A stretch of 64,000 nt of DNA from the NCBI GenBank assembly GCA_019459525.1, contig JAIBEY010000039.1, forward strand, positions 101,898-165,897. Reading direction: 5' to 3'. Below the pieces are notes generated by a model. The model ran no database searches and had not been told where the DNA came from. It was given only the letters and a program-made list of their open reading frames with translations. The translations under genes and the position numbers were made by a program. The DNA comes from Prolixibacteraceae bacterium (GTDB lineage Bacteria > Bacteroidota > Bacteroidia > Bacteroidales > Prolixibacteraceae). Shown here one piece after another: positions 8,431 through 17,380 of the stretch. Each line of letters opens with the position of its first letter. The stretch's first letter is position 1.

Positions 8431-10521
8431 ATGCCTAACGGATCTTTTGAAAGAAGAACATTTCTGAAATTGATGGGTGCGGGATTGGGCGCAAGTTTTT
8501 GCCCACTTTCAAGTTTAGCCCAAATGTTTCCAATTCCACCTGCTGCAAGCCATATTGATTTTGTACTCGGCCGACCTGAGTGGATTTTACACGATGATGG
8601 TACTTTTGATATTTATGCGGGCAGTATTCGTTTGACCAACTGCCGCCCCTCTATTAACGGCCAAAGTATTTTTGTGCGCAATACATTTATGGGAGATTCG
8701 CCCAAAGGAAAACGTATTATTTATGAAGTTGACGGTGGTTTTGTTATGCTCGATTTGCGAACACATTCAAATACCATATCTATCGGGGCCGAATTAAGTG
8801 GGATGAAAAATGCGCCAATGTGGTTTAATCCGTTAGGCGAAGGGTATTTAACAGGAGCGAACCGTTTTTTTAAACAAGGACTTGGCACCGGAGGGCAATC
8901 CGGAATATTCGATATTCGGAAATCGACCAATAAAAAGGAAAGCCGATATCCGAACGAAGAAGCCTGGTCGTACGATAGTTTTCTGATGACCGGATTAATT
9001 GCCGAAAATGGGGATACGCTATCGATTGGGGCATACGAGCAAACCGATTTCATACAACGAAGTTGCCTATACAATCGCCCCAGACGTAAAGGCTTAGGCG
9101 ATAGTCGTTTTGGCGAAGAGGCCGTATTTTTCGAATCGGGTTTTGCAACCGAAAATATTCCGCTGAAAGACGAATTCATCAAATTGCCCGACTTATTTAT
9201 TTATCATGGCAGTCAGCCTTATGGAACTATGCAAAATCTGGCATGGAGTATTTCCGAGCAAAATATGGCCCGCCGCGATACCGATACCAATTACTACTGG
9301 ACTTCTTATCAGGATTTTCGCACTTCATTCAGTTATAAATATTTATTAGATCAGCTCACAATCCTGGATGAACTAAAACCTTCTATTCCTTTGCAAACGG
9401 TGCACGTAGGTCCGGGATATTGCATCCCCGGCGATTGGCTTGATACACTCGACACCTGGCCTAAAACTATGGAAGACGTTGCCCGGGAGATTTTCAGGAG
9501 ACGATACCGTGCCGGAATTTATGTGGCGCCTTTTGTGGTACATGAAAAGAGTAAGGTTTTTAGAAATCATCCACGCTGGATATTAAAAGATTACCATGAT
9601 GACCCTATTGAAATGGGCGAAGATTCAGATGGTAAACTTTATGCACTTGATGGAACGCACGAGGATGTGAAGGATTATATCGGGAAAGTATTCCGGAATT
9701 TCAGGAAAATGGGCTTTACCTATTACGAGCTTGACTATCTGGAGTGGGGTTTGAAGGATTCGTCGGAGGTGCAGCACTCGAAAAAAGGCAAATCTTCGGT
9801 GCAGATTTTAAGAGCCATCATGGAAATTATCAGGGAAGAAATCGGTGCCGGAAGTTTTATTACGGCCAATAAAACTCCTTATTCACCCATGATTGGTTAT
9901 GTGGACGCTGTCAGAATCGACCGGGATCACAACTGGAAATGGGATGATGAAACAACCGGACATATTCTGGAGGAAAGTTATAACACCCAGTACTTCAATA
10001 ATGTATTCTGGCAAAACGATCCCGATGTCATATTCCTGCGCAACTACAAATCAGAATATACCAATGATGAACAAAAAAGTTTAGCGCTTTGGGCTGGTTT
10101 TACCGGAGGTGCTATCGGTATTTCCGACAGTTTTAAAACTATGGAAAATGAGAAGTTGCAGTTGTGGCGATTTCTGGAACCTAATAAACGGCCGCAAAGC
10201 GCCATCCTCCCATTTTGGGGAGCTGGTATAAAAAATAAAGTAGCCATTCGAAAATTAAAAAGGGAAAAAGCCTGGGCCGTTTTAATTCTGAATGATACCA
10301 GTAGCCCAGTTTCGGAAACCTACCAAATGTACGACTTAATTGGGGCGAAAGAAGCCTGGGTATTTGTTTGGGAACCTGGATTTAGTCTGGGTTTGGGAAA
10401 AGGAAACAGATTATCAGTTATTCTAGGGAGCCACGAGTCGAAGCTATACTTCATTTCTGAAGAAAAAGAAAACCCGGCATTAAACCTTACGATATCCGGA
10501 CAGGAATTTTCAAACGAATAA
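8431..10521 (+). CDS. Tat-exported glycoside hydrolase, alpha-galactosidase-like (clan GH-D)
   Basis: The start at 8431 is the first ATG and gives 696 residues. The N terminus carries a twin-arginine signal: ERRTFLKLMG followed by a hydrophobic stretch and an alanine-containing cleavage region. The body resembles GH36/GH27-type proteins: a beta-rich N-terminal part, then a barrel with YYELDYLEWG as a candidate nucleophile strand, and AVRIDRDHNW as a candidate acid/base strand. A beta C-terminal domain follows. The substrate is unknown. The 8155-8430 gap upstream shows no other feature. The Tat signal is seen directly; the GH-D assignment is from fold pattern only. Confidence 0.6.
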   Translation: MPNGSFERRTFLKLMGAGLGASFCPLSSLAQMFPIPPAASHIDFVLGRPEWILHDDGTFDIYAGSIRLTNCRPSINGQSIFVRNTFMGDSPKGKRIIYEVDGGFVMLDLRTHSNTISIGAELSGMKNAPMWFNPLGEGYLTGANRFFKQGLGTGGQSGIFDIRKSTNKKESRYPNEEAWSYDSFLMTGLIAENGDTLSIGAYEQTDFIQRSCLYNRPRRKGLGDSRFGEEAVFFESGFATENIPLKDEFIKLPDLFIYHGSQPYGTMQNLAWSISEQNMARRDTDTNYYWTSYQDFRTSFSYKYLLDQLTILDELKPSIPLQTVHVGPGYCIPGDWLDTLDTWPKTMEDVAREIFRRRYRAGIYVAPFVVHEKSKVFRNHPRWILKDYHDDPIEMGEDSDGKLYALDGTHEDVKDYIGKVFRNFRKMGFTYYELDYLEWGLKDSSEVQHSKKGKSSVQILRAIMEIIREEIGAGSFITANKTPYSPMIGYVDAVRIDRDHNWKWDDETTGHILEESYNTQYFNNVFWQNDPDVIFLRNYKSEYTNDEQKSLALWAGFTGGAIGISDSFKTMENEKLQLWRFLEPNKRPQSAILPFWGAGIKNKVAIRKLKREKAWAVLILNDTSSPVSETYQMYDLIGAKEAWVFVWEPGFSLGLGKGNRLSVILGSHESKLYFISEEKENPALNLTISGQEFSNE

Positions 10522-10693
10522 TCGCGAAACGGAAAAAATCCGGAACCTGATTCATATTTGATTGTTCTTAGTATCTCAATTTCTGTGAACTTTAGAAAAT
10601 TTTATAGTTTTCAGATGTCGGGGTTAATTTTTAGCGTAAAATTGGCCGCTTCGGTGCATTTTTCTAATTTCACGCTTTTAAAATTTAATTCTG

Positions 10694-11131
10694 ATGATGT
10701 TTCCCAAACTTACTATTTCAACTCCCATAGCGTTAATCAACAAATACTCAGAAAATACGTTGGTCGATCATTTGGGGATACGATTCACCGCGGTAGGCGA
10801 TGGTTGGGTTGAAGCAACTATGCCAGTCGATCGGCGTACTTTTCGCCCCGGAAATTTTTTGCACGGAGGGGCAAATCTGGCACTTGCCGAAACGGTTGCC
10901 GGATTAGGATCTATGTTAATGGTTGATGTTCAGGAGTTCGATATCTTAGGTATTCAGGTCAGTGCCAATCATACCGGTAGTATAGCCGAAGGAGTTGTTT
11001 TTGCCCGTGCCGAAATTGTACACCCCGGGAGCCAAACCCATGTTTGGGATATTGAAATCAGGAACGAATCGGGGAAACTGCTCTCTACTGCACGAGTGAC
11101 CAACATGATTGTAAAAAGGAATGGGAAATAA
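10694..11131 (+). CDS. Hotdog-fold thioesterase, probable DHNA-CoA hydrolase
   Basis: A 145-residue PaaI/4HBT-like protein with the signature FRPGNFLHGGANLALAETVA, where the HGG turn and following acidic residue form the thioesterase active site. It overlaps menF by 11 nt and heads a menaquinone gene cluster. That context suggests hydrolysis of 1,4-dihydroxy-2-naphthoyl-CoA (the MenI step), between MenB and MenA. The fold is clear from sequence; the substrate is inferred from neighbours. The MM start offers two ATGs; the first is used here. Confidence 0.8.
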   Translation: MMFPKLTISTPIALINKYSENTLVDHLGIRFTAVGDGWVEATMPVDRRTFRPGNFLHGGANLALAETVAGLGSMLMVDVQEFDILGIQVSANHTGSIAEGVVFARAEIVHPGSQTHVWDIEIRNESGKLLSTARVTNMIVKRNGK

Positions 11132-12236
11132 TACAAACACAGCTGCTCTGCTTGATCAATTAATTGAAAAACAAATTGCTTTTGCCTGTTGGTTTAACCC
11201 GAAAGAGCCGGGCATGGGTCTGCTTGTTGGAAACGCATCGGATGTCGTATTTTTTGACCGGTTTGACCAGTTAAACGGGGAAGCCGGTTTTGTTTTTGCA
11301 CCTTATTGCATTACCGAAGAAAGTCCGGTAATTCTGCTCCAATCAAGTACCTTTTTTGAGTCGTTTAGTTCCGAAGACAGCCTGGATGTATCGAAATTCG
11401 AACCTTTTGAGTTAACGCAAAACGATGAAAATTGCCAGTTCCAGTCGAAAAACGATTACCTGAAACTCATTGAAGATACGGTTGCCGAAATTCGCGAAGG
11501 AGTTCTCTCTAAAGTTATCATTTCACGACAGATACCAGTAAAAAGAACCGATTCATCGCTCGGAAACGTATTTTTTCAGTTGCATAACCAAACACCAAAC
11601 GCATTTACTTACCTGGTTAATCTGCCGGTCTCTGGAATTTGGATGGGCGCAACTCCCGAAGTGCTGATTAAGTCGGATGGGAAAAACTTTGAAACCGTAT
11701 CGCTTGCCGGAACCCAGGTTCGTAAACCGGAAGCTGATGAATATTATTGGAGTACTAAAGATATTGAAGAACAGGCATTTGTATCGAGGTATATGCTCGA
11801 TGTGTTTTTTAATTTTGATATTCATCAGTATAAAACTACCGGCCCCGAAACCATGGAAAGTGGAAAAGTGGCACACCTGAAAACTTCATTTTTCTTTCCG
11901 GTTGAGAAGATCGAAAAATGCCTGGGAAACTTTATTGCTGAATTGCATCCAACGCCTGCTGTTTGCGGACTGCCAAAAAATCTGGCACACGAACTTATTC
12001 TGCGCAGGGAATCACACAAACGGAAATATTATACCGGATATCTGGGACCCTGGCGGCTCAACGGCCAGGTTTCGCTTTTCGTGAATTTGCGGTGTATGGA
12101 GATTACTTCCCGTGAATTTATTTTGTACGCCGGAGGAGGAATTACAGCACGTTCGGTTCCAGAAAAAGAATGGGACGAAACCAATCAAAAGGCAAAAACG
12201 TTACTTTCGGTGATTGAGAATGAAAATAACTATTAA
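11121..12236 (+). CDS. menF: Isochorismate synthase MenF
   Basis: A 371-residue chorismate-binding enzyme. The C-terminal two thirds carry the family motifs ELHPTPAVCGLPK and ILYAGGGITARSVPEKEW, with the catalytic ETVSLAGT region earlier. It isomerises chorismate to isochorismate, the entry step of menaquinone synthesis. Isochorismate synthases for siderophores share these motifs, but the flanking thioesterase and menD settle the pathway. The ATG overlaps the end of the thioesterase gene, implying translational coupling. Confidence 0.92.
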   Translation: MGNNTNTAALLDQLIEKQIAFACWFNPKEPGMGLLVGNASDVVFFDRFDQLNGEAGFVFAPYCITEESPVILLQSSTFFESFSSEDSLDVSKFEPFELTQNDENCQFQSKNDYLKLIEDTVAEIREGVLSKVIISRQIPVKRTDSSLGNVFFQLHNQTPNAFTYLVNLPVSGIWMGATPEVLIKSDGKNFETVSLAGTQVRKPEADEYYWSTKDIEEQAFVSRYMLDVFFNFDIHQYKTTGPETMESGKVAHLKTSFFFPVEKIEKCLGNFIAELHPTPAVCGLPKNLAHELILRRESHKRKYYTGYLGPWRLNGQVSLFVNLRCMEITSREFILYAGGGITARSVPEKEWDETNQKAKTLLSVIENENNY

Positions 12237-12344
12237 CCACAGAGAGAACAGAGTTTAAAAGAGAAAGTAAAATAGAAATGCAAGTTAAGATATCTTTTCC
12301 CGGTTTTCTGGTTTTTGCATTTTTTACTCCGTGTTCTCTGTGGT
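12236..12344. repeat. Imperfect inverted repeat between menF and menD
   Basis: The arms accacagagagaacagagt (12236-12254) and actccgtgttctctgtggt (12326-12344) are inverted copies with three mismatches, enclosing about 70 AT-rich bases. A stem of this kind would sit in the menF-menD mRNA. CACAGAG-type arms are a recurrent intergenic repeat in many genomes; here the arms touch the menF stop codon. Confidence 0.65.
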
Positions 12345-12356
12345 AAAAAAACAAAG

Positions 12357-14039
12357 ATGATTAGTACAAAAAAACATAGTCAGCAACTGGCCGCTTTGCT
12401 CCTGAAAAAAGGAATAACAGACATCGTAATTTCGCCCGGAAGCCGCAATGCACCAATGATTCACACGTTTCATGGCATCTCAGGATTCAACTGCCGGAAC
12501 ATTGTTGACGAACGCAGTGCCGCCTATTTTGCATTGGGTTTGTCGCTGGCCAAACAGAAGCCGGTGGCTATTGTCTGCACTTCGGGAACAGCCTCGCTGA
12601 ACTATGCCCCTGCCGTTGCCGAAGCATTTTACCAGAATATTCCGATGATCGTACTCACGGCCGACCGCCCCGATTATTGGATCGATCAGGCCGAAAGCCA
12701 ATGTATCCGTCAGGAAGGCATTTACAGCAACTTCGTTAAAAAAGAAGTAAGCTTGCCCTTGGGCGAATCGGAAAAAGAATTGTGGTTTGCAGGCCGCCAA
12801 ATTAACGAATGCCTGAATCTGGCCACTTCAGGAAACCCGGCTCCGGTGCATATCAATATTCCTTTCGAAGAACCGCTGCACGATTTGACTGATGCCGAAC
12901 TTCCGGATGTAAAAGAAATTGGGTTTGCAGAAATTCAATCGCTGATTTCTCCAAATGAGCTGTCTGATCTGGCTGAAACAATCAGTCAGTCGAAAAGAAT
13001 AATGATATTGGCAGGACAATTGAATCCCAGCCCGAAACTCGAAAATGCGCTCGCAAAATTTGTGGCGAAAACCGGCGCGGTAGTCTTCCACGAACATTTG
13101 TCAAATTTTTCCAATCCGGATTTCTGCGGAAGCATTGATGCGTTGATGGCTGCAATTCTGGAAGAAAACGCCGCTGAATATTGTCCCGATTTGGTGATTA
13201 GTATGGGTGGGCAGTTTGTTTCCAAATCGCTCAAACAATTTCTGCGGAAAAATAAACCTGCCGGACATTGGTATTTGAGCTTGGGCGGCGAACATTTCGA
13301 TACCTACCAATCGTTGACCAAAGTCATCCAGACCGAAGCTGCCGATTTCTTTGAATCGCTTTCCGGGCAGGCATTGCAGTTCAACTCAGATTATTTACAT
13401 GTTTGGAAAAATAAGGAAGCAAAGGTCAATCAGCTACGAGACGAATTTGTGGCAAACATCGAATTTTCCGACCTGAAAGCCTTTGAATTAATTGGCAAAA
13501 ATATTCCTGAAAATACGGTGATTCATTTGGGAAACAGTTCTCCAGTTCGGTACGCTCTGATCCTTAATCGGGTGAAAAATGCTCAGTATTACAGCAATCG
13601 CGGCACTGCTGGAATCGATGGTTGTTTGTCAACCGCTGTGGGTTTTGCCAGCGAATCGGATAAACTGAATACGATTATTCTGGGCGACCTGTCGTTTTTT
13701 TACGACTCGAATGCCTTGTGGAACAAATACATCAGCACGAATCTGCGCATCATCGTTATTCACAACGGAGGAGGCAATATTTTCAGCATGATCAAAGGGC
13801 CGGGCGAAACTCCAGCTTTTCAGGAACATTTTTTTACCGGGAATACCCACAAAGCCGAGGTTCTGGCCAAAGCATTCGGCCTGGATTATTTTTCGGCTAC
13901 CAACGAAATTGAGTTGGCTCAGTCACTGGATGAATTTTATTCTCCCAAACAGCAGCAAGCTGCTTTGTTTGATATTTTTACCAATGCCGAGGTGAATGTG
14001 GTGCTATTCCGGGAGTTGTTTCGGAAGGTGAAAGGATAA
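12357..14039 (+). CDS. menD: SEPHCHC synthase MenD
   Basis: A 560-residue thiamine-diphosphate enzyme starting at MISTKKHSQQ; the reading frame is open further upstream but that lies in the inverted repeat. Motifs seen: VISPGSRNAP, the ThDP-activating glutamate region IVDERSAAYFALGLS, VCTSGTASLNYAPAVAEA and, near residue 420, the ThDP/metal stretch LGDLSFFYDSNAL with HNGGGNIFS. It joins 2-oxoglutarate to isochorismate. Length and domain order are normal for MenD. Confidence 0.95.
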   Translation: MISTKKHSQQLAALLLKKGITDIVISPGSRNAPMIHTFHGISGFNCRNIVDERSAAYFALGLSLAKQKPVAIVCTSGTASLNYAPAVAEAFYQNIPMIVLTADRPDYWIDQAESQCIRQEGIYSNFVKKEVSLPLGESEKELWFAGRQINECLNLATSGNPAPVHINIPFEEPLHDLTDAELPDVKEIGFAEIQSLISPNELSDLAETISQSKRIMILAGQLNPSPKLENALAKFVAKTGAVVFHEHLSNFSNPDFCGSIDALMAAILEENAAEYCPDLVISMGGQFVSKSLKQFLRKNKPAGHWYLSLGGEHFDTYQSLTKVIQTEAADFFESLSGQALQFNSDYLHVWKNKEAKVNQLRDEFVANIEFSDLKAFELIGKNIPENTVIHLGNSSPVRYALILNRVKNAQYYSNRGTAGIDGCLSTAVGFASESDKLNTIILGDLSFFYDSNALWNKYISTNLRIIVIHNGGGNIFSMIKGPGETPAFQEHFFTGNTHKAEVLAKAFGLDYFSATNEIELAQSLDEFYSPKQQQAALFDIFTNAEVNVVLFRELFRKVKG

Positions 14040-14057
14040 ACCCATAAAAATCGGAAT

Positions 14058-14654
14058 ATGAAAATTGATTTTACAATTAGCGAAGACAAAATTGATGATG
14101 ATTTTCAACGAATTGCAAATGATTTATTGAATGAATGGGTTTTACAGGTTGGAAATTCCCTATATCGAATTACTGAAATAGAGTTTTATTATAAGGGTGA
14201 TGCACATGAAGATTCATATATTCATGGTCATAGACTTCAACAGCAGAAAGGGAAGTGGTACTTTCATGGTTCAGGGATTGATATAACTTTTGGTGACGGG
14301 AATGCTTATGGAGGGATACTCATTAGAGCAATCTATAAGATAAATAAGGGAGAGGAAACGTATTATTACGGACCTTTAAATTGTGTGCAAGAACTATTTG
14401 GAAATTTTCCGACAATTTTTAATACTGAGATTAGTTTTGGTTTGATTCCAGTAAAAGAGGATCAAATTGTCAAAGAAAAGATTATTCGTGCGCCGCGTGT
14501 CGGATTGAATTCGACAAAGAATCCAGAAATGTGGAATAAATATTACCGGTTTCTGGTCATGCCGAAACAAAAACATGCCGATAAAACGGGAATTGTCGAA
14601 GCGATGAAAAGCCAAGATTTTACAGAAGCGGAACAAAATAATATTTGGGGATAA
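14058..14654 (+). CDS. Unknown protein, faint resemblance to 3-methyladenine glycosylase fold
   Basis: A 198-residue soluble protein with no signal peptide or membrane segment. The order of elements A-x-DLLNEW, ITEIEFYYKGD, RLQQQKGKWYFHGSGIDITFG, GGILIRAI recalls the AAG/Mpg DNA glycosylase fold (lesion-lid, E-x-E-A-Y catalytic strand, then the YG motif). The match is loose and the catalytic glutamate context is altered, so I assign no function. It starts 19 nt after menD yet is AT-richer than the men genes, which suggests later insertion into the cluster together with the RAYT unit that follows. Confidence 0.55.
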   Translation: MKIDFTISEDKIDDDFQRIANDLLNEWVLQVGNSLYRITEIEFYYKGDAHEDSYIHGHRLQQQKGKWYFHGSGIDITFGDGNAYGGILIRAIYKINKGEETYYYGPLNCVQELFGNFPTIFNTEISFGLIPVKEDQIVKEKIIRAPRVGLNSTKNPEMWNKYYRFLVMPKQKHADKTGIVEAMKSQDFTEAEQNNIWG

Positions 14655-14792
14655 TGATATTGAGAATCAATACACATGCGATGGTAATTGGTCGAAAATT
14701 GGAATATATAGTGGGGCTTTGAATTGTATAAGTTGGACGATAAAAGCATAAATGACAAAATCGAGTTGTATATCATTTTGTATAATGTTTTA

Positions 14793-14885
14793 TCGTCCCG
14801 AAGGGACAGCTTAATTCAGCCCAACGGCATCGCCTTGGGATATATGGTCGATGACCCTTGTGTTTCGCCCTGAAAGGGCAGCTTA
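14793..14885. repeat. Left REP cluster of the RAYT unit
   Basis: It contains three short palindromes: gtcccgaagggac, cagcccaacggcatcgccttggg region (14817-14839) and gccctgaaagggc followed by agctta. The 14817-14839 unit is repeated inverted on the other side of the transposase gene (15396-15418) with 22 of 23 positions matching. Confidence 0.8.
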
Positions 14886-14896
14886 ATAAAATTGAT

Positions 14897-15352
14897 ATGT
14901 CACAGTCATTATCGAAGTTGTACATACACCTTGTTTTTCACGTTAAGAATCCCCTTGTTCTAATAAGGAGAGAGGATAAAGATATTTTGTATGCCTATAT
15001 TGGTTCTATAATTAAAGACAATAGTTCTATTCCGGTTATAATAAATGGAACGAGCGATCATATACATATTTTGTGTGTAATGTCAAAAAACATCTCGCTT
15101 GCCGCATTAACCGAAGAAATAAAACGACATAGTAGCAGGTGGATAAAAACATTGGGAGATCACTATCGTCAATTCTCCTGGCAAGCAGGTTATGCTGGAT
15201 TTTCAATTAGTCAATCGTTACACAATAAAACGGTATTATATATTAAGAATCAGGAAGAACATCATAAAAAAATGACTTTTCAGGAGGAACTGATCCTGTT
15301 TTTAAAAGAATACGGGATTGACTATGATGAACGATATTTATGGACGGATTAA
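14897..15352 (+). CDS. REP-associated tyrosine transposase (RAYT / TnpA-REP, Y1 HUH family)
   Basis: A 151-residue IS200-like Y1 HUH nuclease. The metal-binding HUH motif is seen as DHIHIL, and the catalytic-tyrosine helix as YIKNQEEHHKK, the YI-x(2)-Q-x(2)-HH signature of RAYTs. Such enzymes nick single-stranded REP hairpins and are thought to spread them. The gene is intact and framed on both sides by inverted REP palindromes, and lies inside the menaquinone cluster. The start at MSQSLSK is chosen because the frame upstream runs through the REP hairpins. Confidence 0.88.
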   Translation: MSQSLSKLYIHLVFHVKNPLVLIRREDKDILYAYIGSIIKDNSSIPVIINGTSDHIHILCVMSKNISLAALTEEIKRHSSRWIKTLGDHYRQFSWQAGYAGFSISQSLHNKTVLYIKNQEEHHKKMTFQEELILFLKEYGIDYDERYLWTD

Positions 15353-15354
15353 GA

Positions 15355-15447
15355 TGCCCATTCAGGGCGCTTATCTGTTGATATTTTATCGAAGACCCAA
15401 GGCGTTGCCGTTGGGCTGAAACAAATTGGGCCTTCAGCCCGAAAAAG
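15355..15447. repeat. Right REP cluster of the RAYT unit
   Basis: It holds gcccattcagggc, the inverted partner of the left unit at 15396-15418 (cccaaggcgttgccgttggg) and gggccttcagccc. It begins two bases after the RAYT stop codon and ends 30 nt before the menB start. Confidence 0.8.
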
Positions 15448-15476
15448 AATTGAGACAATTTTTAATACAACATACA

Positions 15477-16301
15477 ATGACAACAAAACGCAATTGGGAA
15501 ACCATTAAAGAATACGAAGACATCTTTTTTGATTACTTCGACGGAATTGGCAAAATCACTATCAACCGCGAACGTTACCGCAACGCATTCAGGCCAACAA
15601 CGGTGAATAATATCTCGGATGCTTTGCGCATCTGCCGGGAAAATCAGCACATTAATGTGGTGGTGCTGACTGGTGCAGGCGATAAAGCATTTTGTGCCGG
15701 AGGCGACCAAACTGTAAAAGGGAAGGGTGGTTACATCGATGAAAATGGCATTCCACGCCTGAATATTTTGGAAGTGCAGAAGCAAATCCGCTCGATGCCT
15801 AAACCTGTGATTGCCATGGTAAACGGCTTTGCCATTGGCGGCGGACACGTGCTGCACGTGGTTTGCGACATCAGCATCGCTTCGGAGAATGCCATCTTTG
15901 GGCAAACCGGCCCCAAAGTCGGAAGTTTCGATGCCGGACTGGGTTCATCGTATCTGGCTAGTATCGTAGGTCAGAAAAAAGCCCGCGAAATTTGGTTCAT
16001 GTGCCGCCAGTATTCGGCTGCCGAAGCCCTGGAAATGGGTTTGGTGAACAAAGTGGTTCCGTTCGATCAGCTCGAAGATGAAGTAGTTGCCTGGGCTCAG
16101 AAAATGCAGGAGCACAGTCCGTTGGCTCTGCGAATGCTGAAACTCGGATTGAATGCCGAACTCGATGGACAAATCGGTATTCAGGAATTTGCCGGGAATG
16201 CCACGTTGCTGTATTACCTTACTGAAGAAGCTCAGGAGGGTAAACACGCCTTCCTCGAAAAACGCAAACCGGACTTTAAAAAGTTCCCTAAGTTCCCTTA
16301 A
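15477..16301 (+). CDS. menB: 1,4-dihydroxy-2-naphthoyl-CoA synthase MenB
   Basis: A 274-residue crotonase-fold enzyme starting at [10 protein letters not shown]; the longer frame starts inside the REP repeat. Oxyanion-hole and active-site stretches are seen: [27 protein letters not shown] and [19 protein letters not shown], the last being diagnostic for MenB among crotonases. It closes the second aromatic ring of DHNA-CoA from OSB-CoA. OSB synthase and ligase (menC, menE) are not in the window. Confidence 0.95.
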   Translation: MTTKRNWETIKEYEDIFFDYFDGIGKITINRERYRNAFRPTTVNNISDALRICRENQHINVVVLTGAGDKAFCAGGDQTVKGKGGYIDENGIPRLNILEVQKQIRSMPKPVIAMVNGFAIGGGHVLHVVCDISIASENAIFGQTGPKVGSFDAGLGSSYLASIVGQKKAREIWFMCRQYSAAEALEMGLVNKVVPFDQLEDEVVAWAQKMQEHSPLALRMLKLGLNAELDGQIGIQEFAGNATLLYYLTEEAQEGKHAFLEKRKPDFKKFPKFP

Positions 16302-16317
16302 TATCAGTATTTTAAAA

Positions 16318-16352
16318 ATGTAACACTTTTGTTACTAACAAAAGTGTTACAT
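16318..16352. repeat. Perfect 16-bp palindrome with 3-nt loop between menB and menA
   Basis: atgtaacacttttgtt (16318-16333) is exactly repeated in inverse at 16337-16352 around the loop act. It is not followed by a T run on either strand, so it is not a canonical terminator. It could attenuate transcription or protect the end of the menB mRNA. Confidence 0.75.
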
Positions 16353-16408
16353 CACCTGCAACCATGATATTTTCACAAAATACAAAGGAAACATTGAGGA
16401 AGAAGTAA

Positions 16409-17314
16409 ATGGCATCACTAAAAAGTTGGATTAAAGCAGCACGGTTGAGGACATTGCCACTGGCCGTGTCGGGGATTTTGATGGGAGCTGCTTTAGCCGG
16501 ATTGGATGAGGGGTTTAACCTGAAGGTGACTTCGCTGGCTGTTGTTACCGCTTTGTTTATCCAGGTATTTTCGAATTTTGCCAACGATTACGGTGATTTT
16601 CAGAAAGGCACTGACAACGACAAACGTGTTGGTCCGCGCCGTACGGTTCAGGGAGGTGAAATTACTCCGGCGCAAATGCGGGGAGGAATGATCGTGCTGG
16701 CTTTGTTGAGCCTTGCATCCGGAATATGGCTGGTGGCAGAAGGAACCAAAGGACTTTCGTTGTCGGTGTTTGGAATCTACATTGCACTTGGAGTTTTGGC
16801 GCTTATTGCCGCCTTTAAATATACTGCCGGAAGTAACCCTTATGGATATGCCGGCTTGGGTGATTTAGCTGTATTTCTTTTTTTCGGGCTTTTGCCTGTG
16901 GTGGGCGCTTATTTCCTGAATACCCATCAAATGAGCGGATTGATTTTTCTTCCGGCCATTGCCATTGGCCTTTTCAGCACGGGTGTTTTGAACCTGAATA
17001 ACATGCGCGATGTTGAAAACGATCGCAATTCAGGAAAAAATACGATGATCGTACGGATGGGAAGTGCGAATGGAAAGCTTTACCACATTTCAATAATCGT
17101 TGGAGGAATGGTGGCAGTATCCGTTTTTTCGATGCTTCATTTTAAATCAGGAATACAATGGCTTTTCCTGATTTCATTTCCTCTGTTTATTCTTGATTTA
17201 GTGCAGATTAACCGGATTTCGGAGCCCCGCCAATTCGATCCGTTTTTGAAAAAGCTTTCACTGACAACACTGCTTTTTACACTGCTGTTCGGAATTGGCG
17301 TGTTGTTGATTTGA
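16409..17314 (+). CDS. menA: 1,4-dihydroxy-2-naphthoate polyprenyltransferase MenA
   Basis: A 301-residue UbiA-family membrane protein with about eight or nine hydrophobic helices. The two aspartate motifs that bind Mg-prenyl diphosphate are visible: NDYGDFQKGTDNDKRVGPRR near residue 60 and NNMRDVENDRNSGKN near residue 195. The VGPRRTVQGGEI tail is typical for MenA. It prenylates and decarboxylates DHNA to demethylmenaquinone. It is the last gene of the menaquinone run, convergent with upp. Confidence 0.94.
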   Translation: MASLKSWIKAARLRTLPLAVSGILMGAALAGLDEGFNLKVTSLAVVTALFIQVFSNFANDYGDFQKGTDNDKRVGPRRTVQGGEITPAQMRGGMIVLALLSLASGIWLVAEGTKGLSLSVFGIYIALGVLALIAAFKYTAGSNPYGYAGLGDLAVFLFFGLLPVVGAYFLNTHQMSGLIFLPAIAIGLFSTGVLNLNNMRDVENDRNSGKNTMIVRMGSANGKLYHISIIVGGMVAVSVFSMLHFKSGIQWLFLISFPLFILDLVQINRISEPRQFDPFLKKLSLTTLLFTLLFGIGVLLI

Positions 17315-17334
17315 GATTAACGGACAACAATTGA

Positions 17335-17376
17335 AGATTAACGATTTTTACTTCTTTAATCGTTGATCATTAATCT
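17335..17376. terminator. Bidirectional stem-loop between menA and upp
   Basis: Complementary segments aacgatt (17340-17346) and aatcgtt (17358-17364), with outer agatta/taatct, form an AT-rich hairpin in the 66-bp gap between the convergent menA and upp genes. T-rich tracts lie on both sides. Confidence 0.5.
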
Positions 17377-17380
17377 AATT

